This document shows positions 56,536-64,000 of a stretch of 64,000 nucleotides of DNA, one piece after another (position 1 is the stretch's first letter; every line of letters begins with the position of its first letter). This stretch comes from Hysterangium stoloniferum (taxonomy: Eukaryota; Basidiomycota; Agaricomycetes; Hysterangiales; Hysterangiaceae), in contig WHVD01000178.1 in assembly GCA_015178975.1 (NCBI GenBank), forward strand, positions 1-64,000, in the 5' to 3' direction. The position numbers were made by a program, and so were the translations under genes. Below the pieces are notes generated by a model. It was not told the origin of the DNA, did not search any database, and saw only the letters and a list, made by a program, of their open reading frames with translations.

Positions 56536-58142
56536 CAGTGGGTCAAAAAACTGCCCCAATGTTTGTGCATTTTAGAAAGATTGATATTGTGTGAAGGAAT
56601 GACATCAGCAAAAATTCTGAAAAATTCACATGATATACTAGAACATGTTGGCTATCTACCAACTTAAGAAATCATGTGATTCCAATCAAAACTCATTGCT
56701 CAATAAATCAAACAAAATAATCACTCATTGGGGCAGTTTTTTGACCCTCTATTATTTTCTCTGATTTTCAATGTTACACACCAGTATAAGGTAGGAGTGG
56801 GTCATGTGAATCATCAACATGTCATGTGACCTTATTTGTATCAATTTGGCATGTTGAACTTTGTTCATTCATCTCCTTGACTCCTTACCACCACTATGAA
56901 ATCCATCTCTGCAGAAAAGCATTCTTCTGTTGTTTTTCTCCTCAATGAGGGGTATTCCCATTGTCAAATTCAAGCTAGGACTGGTCTGGGGAAGGGTACT
57001 ATTGGCAGGATCAGTAGGGAGGTAGAGGGGGATAAGGAAAATCATCCTGGTGGCCATTCTTCCAAGCTTTCCCCTTATGATAAACAGTCAATTATCCATC
57101 AAATCAGCTCTGGGAAGCTTGACAATGCTGGCCAAGCCACCCAATTTATAAATTCCATCATATCTATCTCTGTCACTCCTCAGACTGTTAGGAATGTGTT
57201 GAAGGAAGCTGGCTTTAGGTCAGCAACAAAGAAGAAAGTCCCTATGCTCAAGGAGTCTCATTGTCAGCAACATCTAAAGTTTGCCCAATACCATGAAAAT
57301 TGGACTATGGAGGACTGGAAGAGGGTGTTGTGGACTGATGAGGCAAAAATCAATAGGATTGGGTCAGATGGGAAGGTATATGTTTGGAAGCAACAAGGGG
57401 AACCAGTATCAGACAGGACCACCACACCAACTGTCAAACATGGAGGGGGGAATAACTTGATGGTTTGGGGGTGTATGGGCTGGAATGGGGTGGGGAAGCT
57501 GATAGAGGTGCAGGAGAACATGGATGCAGTGCAGTATTGTGAGATTTTGGAGGAGGGAGTGGAGGAGAGCATTGAAAGTTTGGAGATGGCTGAGGATAAG
57601 TGGTACTTTAACAGGACAATGATCCAAAACATACCTCAAAAAAGGCAGACCAGTGGTTATCTGACAATAACATCATTCCCATTAAGTGGCCTGCCCAATC
57701 CCCTGATCTAAATCCCATTGAACACCTCTGGTAACACCTCAAGGCCAAACTCCAACAATATGACATACCACCCAAAGGAGTACATGAATTATGGGACAGG
57801 GTGGCAAAGGAGTGGACTGAAATACCACCAGAGATATGCCAGAAGCTAATAGAAAGCATGCCTAGGAGGATACAGGTAGTTTTAAAGGCAAAGGGGGGTC
57901 ATACAAAGTATTAGATTGTAAAATAATAGAGGATCAAAAAACTGCCCCAATGAGTGATTATTTTGTTTGATTTATTGAGCAATGAGTTTTGATTGGAATC
58001 ACATGATTTCTTAAGTTGGTAGATAGCCAACATGTTCTAGTATATCATGTGAATTTTTCAGAATTTCTGCTGATGTCATTCCTTCACACAATACCAATCT
58101 TTCTAAAATGCACAAACATTGGGGCAGTTTTTTGACCCACTG
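56536..58142 (+). mobile_element. Tc1/mariner-3 inside the Gypsy-D LTR
   Basis: 1607 bp from CAGTGGGTCAAAAAACTGCC to its inverse, flanked by TA (56534-56535, 58143-58144). Inverted repeats of about 220 bp, each with an inner inverted copy of the terminal ~22 bp (CATTGGGGCAGTTTTTTGAC near 56726). Confidence 0.93.
56896..57914 (+). pseudogene. Tc1/mariner-3 transposase (1-nt deletion)
   Basis: Starts MKSISAEKH. Helix-turn-helix region, GGHSSKLSPYD, then VLWTDEAKIN (first Asp). The frame is lost at about 57612, where one nucleotide is missing in the codons for the second catalytic block (family QQDNDPKH). The shifted frame continues with [15 protein letters not shown] (Glu), one TAA, and the family ending KAKGGHTKY-stop at 57914. 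Inactive as read. Confidence 0.9.
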
Positions 58143-58655
58143 TAAGTCAATATCAGATCTAAGGTAAAGTACAAATTCGCGGAAACTAATATAAGTCTAC
58201 TCGTTATTGTACTACAAACTAAGACTATAATAAGACGGAAATGGAAGTGTTCTTAAAACGGAAATACAATAAGACATATTAGGGAGACAATATTCTGAAA
58301 CGGGAATATAACAAACAAATGAGTGAATACTTGTCAACGGACAAATTACCAAATGCAGAACAAGGGAAGAATGCAGATGATATGGTAACTATGATGTTCT
58401 GTGGTCAGAGATCGGAAGTCGGATATTGAAACATCCGGGAACGGGTCATAACAATAACCCATACCCCAGATAACCCATACTTTCTCATAACCCATACAAT
58501 TATGGAGTAACCAATTTGCTAAGTGGGTTTTAATATCTCCCTGATAACCCATACTCTCTGATATGTAACCCATACTCCCTGATAATATATACTCCTGATA
58601 ACACATACTTCTGGGCCTATCCCAAGGGGTATGGGTTATGAGGGAGTTGACTGTA

Positions 58656-58714
58656 TGAGGATAAGAGTGAAACAGAAAATGTATAAGTAGATAGGACTTT
58701 GTTGAGTATAATTC
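58656..58714. other. Short spacer
   Basis: Separates the MITE from LTR-A. No feature seen. Confidence 0.3.
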
Positions 58715-60451
58715 TAGTGAAAAGAGTTGTGGAAGTTCTGACTGCTTTATATATGAAGAATATTGACTGTATTGACTATCAAAGTACAATATAGAAAATA
58801 AAATAGTCTTAGTCAACCTTTGTACCTGTAAGAGAACTAAGACAACTAAGGGAGAATAGAATTGACCTTGCAGTATGATTCTTAAGGGTAGGTTAATGAA
58901 GTAATGAGTTAAGGGGAGGGAGAATGATATGAGTAATGTGAGATATGAGCAGAAGTCGATTACAACTCGAGCTTTGACTATACTGTGTAAAGCTAGATAG
59001 TTGTTGTAAGTTCAAGTTGGAAGACATTCGAGATGGCAGAGATAATACCCTAGTAATGACTTACAGGACACTAAAAGGGTGTCTGGGTAAGTCATGGTTG
59101 TGGGTAAAAAGTGTCTGAGTTCCAACTATGCACACTAATGTACATAAAGCTACAGTGTACATGCTGTGAGGTATCAGCATTATCTCATAAGGTTCTCTTA
59201 ATTTCTCTGAATTATTTAATATTTTTTCAAATTTATTGTATTTTTATTATATTTTTATTGTGAAATATAAGGCCTTATTCCTTTTAACTTCACATAATAA
59301 TAGCATATCTAAGCTCATATAATGCTATTATATCTTAATTAATTAATTATAATTTTTAACTAATTATTTATATTTTATTTACTTAGTTATTGCTTCTCAG
59401 CACATTGCTTGTTGCTATGTGCACATTTTTTAGTGTCATGTGACTTATTAGATAAGCCTCCAACCTCGGGATATCACACAGTGACTGTAACAACATACTC
59501 GAGTCATCATTTGCTTCTGCCAACTCAGTGTTTGCTTCCGTCCTGGGACTGCAGCCCAATGAACTGGTGAACCTTCGAGTTCAGTCAGGCAGGGTTGGGA
59601 CCCTTGTCTCAGACTTGGGAGTCATAAGATAAATACAGGGTAATAATGAGTGAAACATGAGATCATTATTTAAATAAGGATCTTATAAAATAATTAAATA
59701 GTTAAATAATTAGTTATCAAAGTGTATATACAGTAAGAAGGGCATTAAAAAACAATCTTATCACACATATTTTACTGCACCAGCATTGATAAGCTAATCA
59801 TCTAAGTTCTATCAGCTTCACAACAACTCTTAGGCTTATTAAATCCTTAATAAATCTAAAAAGACTCTTACTGAAATCCCTGCCAACACTTGGATTATTC
59901 AAGGCCCATCCCTTAAGCTAGTGAATTAATCAAGTACAAGCACACAAGAAAATCCAACATAAATTATTCTCTCTATTAATAAATTATTTAACACCTTGTT
60001 AAATATCTATTAATAGTTACAAATAAGCATACAAGAAACCAAAGCTTTATATCAAGTCTCTGCACATACATACATTCAGCTTCCAGCCCCTATTCTCAAG
60101 GAATAGTTGTTTATTTGCTAAAAGAGTCATACACAGTTCTATTGAACCTTTCAATAATCAAAATGAGCATTGATTTGAGTTGTTTAAGCTTACATAATAG
60201 TGCAGCTCATTAATCTATCAGTATTTAAATCACTGGACCTTTGCTTATTTTATTGTTGAAGCACTGTAACACTATAGCATATATTGAGCTATCTGAGAGA
60301 AACCCCTAAATACATTACACATGCCCATAAGTATCTATGTACCCACAGGCATATATATGTAGATCTTTGAACTAATGTAATAGTAGAAATAGAGGAGGAA
60401 ACATAGGAAGTAAAATATAATTAGAGATATATTTTAGGATACCTCTCACAG
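58715..60451 (-). mobile_element. LTR, family A, interrupted by LTR-H
   Basis: The minus strand matches LTR-A from TGTGAGAGGTATCC (60451) to a decayed end near 58715 (CTTTTCACTA). LTR-H is inserted at 59165-60319. Followed at 60452 by Gypsy-A internal sequence. Confidence 0.8.
59165..60319. mobile_element. Solo LTR, family H, copy 2
   Basis: 1155 bp, TGTGAGGTATCAGC to AATACATTACA, flanked by CATGC (59160-59164, 60320-60324). Reverse-complement match to 6892-8128. Confidence 0.93.
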
Positions 60452-61233
60452 TGCCCCCTAGTTCAAAGAGCTACATGTATGTCAATGGAAAGGTCAAAGG
60501 ATGTCAGGAACTCCTTCCCATGCATCTTAAGTGGATCCCCCTAGCTGCAAGATTGCTCAGGCCAACTTAGCTATTTAGTCCAAAATGACTCAATAATGTC
60601 ATCCCTCCTTGCCTCATCATTGTAAGGGCAACCCCTACTACCTAGTATTCACACTAGGCTAGCTAGCAGGAGGGAATCTGAAGATATATTAGAACTAATG
60701 TATATATACAAATAACTACCTAACTCACCTAGCAGGAGGGAATCTGAAGAGAAACAGTCTAAGGAATTCCTCCTGCAAAGTGTGACCCATAGGCATCCAG
60801 TAGTCTAAAAATAACTCTACCTAATACAGAACAGGGGCCTTTCCCAAAATGGAACACTAATGCTGTAAGCTTCTAAGTTAATCACCTACTCCTCAGAGAC
60901 ATGTATTAGCCAGAGTAGTTGATATCCACAAGGAAAGGGAAAGTGATGAAAGGCATGAAGTTGGACTATGGACTTGGGACTTGGGACTTCAATAAGATGA
61001 GAAAATGGTGCTCCCTAGGGTCTGTGACAGAGGGTCCTCTGACAATCATTGGCAGACTTGATCCCTGTAGTTTTTGAATGGAGGATACCCAAGCCTTTTG
61101 ATGTGTTCAAATGATGGGTTTGATATGATCAATTGGGACCATTGTGAGTTGGGCAATGAGGGGGGGGCCAAGGGTTTAGTAGTGTTAAGGAAGAGGATGA
61201 GGGAATTAGTGGTTGGGAATTGTTCATGGATGG
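60452..61233 (-). pseudogene. Gypsy-A internal remnant (end of accessory ORF)
   Basis: Begins GTGCCCCCTAGTTCAAAGAGC and follows 14065-14300 with many changes (CTCCTTCCCATG, CCCCCTAGCTGCAAG). A short duplication, AGCAGGAGGGAATCTGAAGA, occurs twice near 60665 and 60730. No open frame survives. Confidence 0.55.
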
Positions 61234-61797
61234 TGTTATGACTGGAATTCCCACCGGACTCCATATGTCAGACTTGTCCACATTTGACTTCATTACATCG
61301 TGTATCAGTCACTGGAATACCCACTGGACTCTGTCCCTGTCTATGTCTGACTCTGTCCCACGCATCAGTCACCGGACCCTGCTCGGAAAAGTCATCCCTC
61401 TAACTGAGCCCCATTCCCATTTTAGTCAATGACCTGTCATGATTTGGACTCTGCTCCTGCTCTGTTTCCCATTATGGTTTATGACTTGTCATGATTCGGA
61501 CTCTGCTCCGTTCTGTCCCATTCCTAACACAAAATTTGGTGTTTACTTATCTCGTTTTATGTTTGTTAGTTTCGTTTTCATTATTACTGGATTTGGTATG
61601 TTATTCATTCCACAGTCTATATAGTCTAGCAGATGTTGTATGTACAATCCAGTCAGAAAATCAGCTTAGATTCTCCCCAGTAATCAAGTACATTTTCCAC
61701 TCTAAACTCCTCTTTGAATTACACTGGTCTTGTTAGTAGAGCCCACAGGCTCAGAGCCATCTATCACTCAACCTCCGACTTATTTATCTCGACTCCC

Positions 61798-62262
61798 TGA
61801 CCTCTCAACCCACAACCTCTCAACCCACAACCTCTCAACCCACAACCTCTCAACCCACCTCACCCACCTCTCAACCCACAACCTCTCAACCCACAACCTC
61901 TCAACCCACAACCTCTCAACCCACAACCTCTCAACCCACAACCTCTCAACCCACAACCTCTCAACCCACAACCTCTCAACCCACAACCTCTCAACCCACA
62001 ACCTCTCAACCCACAACCTCTCAACCCACAACCTCTCAACCCACAACCTCTCAACCCACAACCTCTCAACCCACAACCTCTCAACCCACAACCTCTCAAC
62101 CCACAACCTCTCAACCCACAACCTCTCAACCCACAACCTCTCAACCACAACCTCTCAACCCACAACCTCTCAACCACAACCTCTCAACCCACAACCTCTC
62201 AACCCACAACCTCTCAACCCACAACCTCTCAACCCACAACCTCTCAACCCACAACCCCTTAA
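61798..62262. repeat. 15-bp minisatellite in LTR-C
   Basis: About 30 units of CCTCTCAACCCACAA. Two 14-bp units (one A or C lost) near 62143 and 62170, and a CCTCACCCA variant near 61858, break the phase. The other family C LTRs carry a single unit here (for example near 23067). The long open frames on both strands are products of the repeat. Confidence 0.95.
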
Positions 62263-62325
62263 CCCACGAACTCCACCTGGATTCCCCAGGATTCCCGTCC
62301 GCCCATTTGAAATTGGACAACATGA

Positions 62326-63735
62326 TGTAGAGAGTTCAATCGGAAAGTAACCTATATGGCAATAGTTTCAAGTCACGTCACAAGCACAAATTCTTATATA
62401 TACTTTGGCACTCAAGACAACTTCTACACAACCAAATCAGTTTCATCAAACAGACGACCAAAACTCCATCATGTTCAACACTGCATCGTCCTCCAAAGTA
62501 ACCCTCAGTCCCTACTCAAAACCGACTCTTCACTCCCAAATAGAACTCCAGCCAATAACATCTCGCTTCTCCTCATCCTCAAAAATCATTCCCAAACCCC
62601 TACCAGCCCACTCATGCTCCTCCAAGAAATACCATCATTTCCTCCATCGACAAGGTATTCAACTCCCATATGCTCCAGACGATCCTGGCTTCATTCGTAT
62701 AGAACACTATGATGGCTCCTCTGAAATCCTCCACTATCAATTCAATCAAGTGTTCCAGCAGGACTGTTCCCCACCGTCATTGGGAATCTGTTACATGGCA
62801 AGGTTCACTCCAATAGGAGATCACAGAGGACCCAAGTTATTCACGACCCCAGTTCCAGAGGGAAGTCAAGTAGAGCCTCGTCGAGGTCGTCATTGATTCG
62901 TGTTCCTTGTGTGGTTGTGGAGCCTACTCACCACTTGGTTCTAAAATGGTGATTGATTGTGTCCCTTCCTTATACTGCAAAACTAGGAACAGAACACATC
63001 TAATCTCGGTTCATCGATTGGTAGTATTGTCAAGGTTCGAAATCAAGCATAGCATTTGAGGGTGATGCATTATCGTGGGATTCTTGAGTGTTTCTGACTC
63101 ATATCATCGATGTTTCATCAGCCATCACTTCTATTACTCCATCATCCCTATTGTCTGACTCACTTCCACTATTGTTCTATTGTGTTTCCCCATTTATCTG
63201 TATCACATGTCTTATCTCATCTTTTGTTTGTCATTCTCTTATTGTTCAGCACAGCCTCCCCCTATTATTGTTCACAGCTTTACTAACATTCTCATTGTGA
63301 TGACTCAGAGATGACTCACACCATATCGCATCGTTATTGTCTCATCATTTGTAGATGTTTGTTTTGACCTGTGCTCTCTCATGTATATAAGGGCCTCTCT
63401 TTTGCCCATTATTGAACAAGCAATTTCGTTGTATCTCATTTCGAAGCTCATTCTTAAGGACAATCTCTTAAGTCTTACTCTCAGTCTCACTCCTACGGCC
63501 AGTAAGGGATACTATAGTGTCTCTTATTGTTGAAGTTCTACATTCTACGACATTGGGATTACGTCAGCCTTTTGTATTCATCTTCGATTACATCATCCAG
63601 GGTCTGATCTCTAGCCTCTCGCTCCAAGTGTGTTTGGTTATAGACTGGTTTCAAGAACGACTGTGTTAGTGACCGTCATAAAGACTTGACCGTTGCATGC
63701 AGGTTATTAGGTATTTTCCTAGTGACAAACTTACA
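62326..63735 (+). mobile_element. Inserted block in LTR-C, probable LTR (family J)
   Basis: 1410 bp from TGTAGAGAG to CTTACA, interrupting LTR-C between ACATGA and TCTCGTGAGGG; possible 4-bp duplication ATGA/ACGA. It contains a 163-aa frame (62405-62896) that I do not recognise and an LTR-like right part (TATATAAGGGCC at about 63394). Could be a solo LTR or a truncated element. Confidence 0.5.
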
Positions 63736-63750
63736 ACGATCTCGTGAGGG

Positions 63751-63777
63751 TGCAGCCTATAAGCTGAAGCCAAGTCC
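63751..63777 (+). promoter_or_regulatory. Representative copy of the shared LTR motif
   Basis: GGTGCAGCCTATAAGCTGAA followed by GCCAAGTCC. Twelve copies occur in the window: 9831, 12706(-), 17757, 22270, 23149, 23270, 34761, 41076(-), 42787, 47867(-), 56379(-), 63751 (approximate starts), in LTR families B, C, D and the F remnants. It includes a TATAAG or CATAAG core about 50-120 bp from the LTR 3' end in B and C, so a core-promoter or transcript-start role is plausible. Confidence 0.6.
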
Positions 63778-63841
63778 TACCAGCTTTTCCGTGGGTTTCT
63801 CCGGAAACCTTCCATTTACATATGCACCCTTAACAGAACGT

Positions 63842-64000
63842 CATGGACGTGTTCATCATGAAGTGTAGGATCTTTGGAGAATATGAGGATGTCATCTAAG
63901 TACCAATGACAAAGACATCAAGGAGGTCAGGAAAGACATCATTGATAATGTTAAATTTGATGATGAAACACACCTTTTTATAGGGGGAGTCCACCAATTA
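63842..64000 (-). pseudogene. Gypsy RT fragment at the right edge
   Basis: The minus strand resembles 52100-52140 plus 53085-53165 of Gypsy-D: HDEHVHDV-like sequence, then the YLDD region (reads DDILIFSK), then FLTSLMSL. It continues beyond the window. Confidence 0.65.

Larger units (their letters stand above)
47789..58453 (-). mobile_element. Gypsy-D: full-length chromoviral retrotransposon with three nested insertions
   Basis: 3' LTR 47789-48328 (540 bp), 5' LTR 56302-58453 (interrupted by mariner-3); duplication ATAAC at 47784-47788 and 58454-58458. Minus-strand order: gag, protease, RT, RNase H, integrase, chromodomain. A plus-strand (antisense) ORF lies between chromodomain and 3' LTR. 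Solo LTRs sit in RT (52145-53079) and just before RT (53436-54095). Both LTRs start TGTTAAGTGC and end CATAACA. Confidence 0.93.
56302..58453 (-). repeat. 5' LTR of Gypsy-D (interrupted by mariner-3)
   Basis: Same LTR as 47789-48328. Halves 56302-56535 and 58143-58453 join at the TA target. Shared motif at 56379-56405 (minus). Confidence 0.92.
47770..58653. mobile_element. Small TA-flanked MITE split by Gypsy-D
   Basis: Left end CAGTCGACTCCCTCATAAC (47770-47788) and right part 58459-58653 ending ...GAGTTGACTG. The ~28-bp terminal inverted repeats match with one mismatch, and TA flanks both ends (47768-47769, 58654-58655). Without Gypsy-D it is about 214 bp and rich in ATAACCCATACTC-like repeats. 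It is probably a non-autonomous Tc1/mariner-superfamily element. Confidence 0.8.
61234..63835 (+). mobile_element. LTR, family C, with minisatellite and an insertion
   Basis: Starts TGTTATGACTGG, ends CCCTTAACA at 63835. Inside are a 15-bp minisatellite and an inserted block (62326-63735). The shared motif is at 63751-63777. Flanks GATGG and GAACG do not match. Confidence 0.75.

Noticed and set aside
18640..62262. Repeat arrays as CRISPR
   Set aside because: Arrays are gapless tandem repeats without spacers, in a eukaryotic genome.
61730..62350. 206-aa plus frame and 105-122-aa minus frames of repeating NLSTH / VERLW / CGLRG
   Set aside because: They are translations of a 15-bp minisatellite that stays open in several frames; no gene evidence.
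1..64000. tRNA or rRNA genes
   Set aside because: None was recognised by eye; a tRNAscan-SE run would be needed to exclude them.

Overview
The window looks like chromosomal DNA of a basidiomycete fungus, most likely an agaricomycete. Genes have many short introns of about 46-60 bp. The transposable elements are chromoviral Ty3/Gypsy, Tc1/mariner, a MULE-like element and a Crypton-like recombinase. Two genes are of the Crinkler (CRN) type. I recognise no bacterial operons, CRISPR arrays, rRNA or tRNA genes. Species cannot be read from the sequence.

Only two host-type genes look intact: a CRN-like P-loop NTPase with a C-terminal restriction-endonuclease-like domain (567-3801, 7 exons, 963 aa), and a complete Crinkler with a ubiquitin-like header and a protein-kinase-like effector domain (45620-47593, 6 exons, 569 aa). 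Nearly everything else (3.8-45.6 kb and 47.6-64 kb) is nested transposons, so the Crinklers lie in a gene-sparse, repeat-rich compartment.

Left part (4-24 kb): a tyrosine-recombinase remnant; Tc1/mariner-1 (5294-8150) carrying a solo LTR (family H); LTR and gag debris of family C; a GCR1_C-like ORF; a 5' fragment of an XPG/GEN1-type nuclease gene; part of Gypsy-A; a foldback element split by a nearly intact Tc1/mariner-2 (18065-20434); and a three-level nest of LTRs (family C containing B containing A).

Middle (24.7-41 kb): Gypsy-G, 24707-41045 on the minus strand, with two 660-bp LTRs. It carries a MULE (35140-39175) and a solo LTR-B (33853-34840), both inside gag. Removing these leaves about 11.3 kb. 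It encodes gag, protease, RT, RNase H, integrase with chromodomain, and an extra ORF between integrase and the 3' LTR that is also present in Gypsy-A.

Right part (41-64 kb): a decayed Gypsy-D copy; the Crinkler kinase; then a full-length Gypsy-D (47789-58453, minus, 5-bp target duplication ATAAC) inserted in a small TA-flanked MITE and itself carrying two solo LTRs and Tc1/mariner-3. Gypsy-D holds an antisense, intron-containing coiled-coil/Cys-rich ORF. The end of the window is LTR-A, LTR-H and LTR-C debris with a large minisatellite.

Most nesting calls rest on 5-bp (LTR) or TA (mariner) duplications read directly from the sequence. Family letters A-J are local names for this window. No database search was possible.
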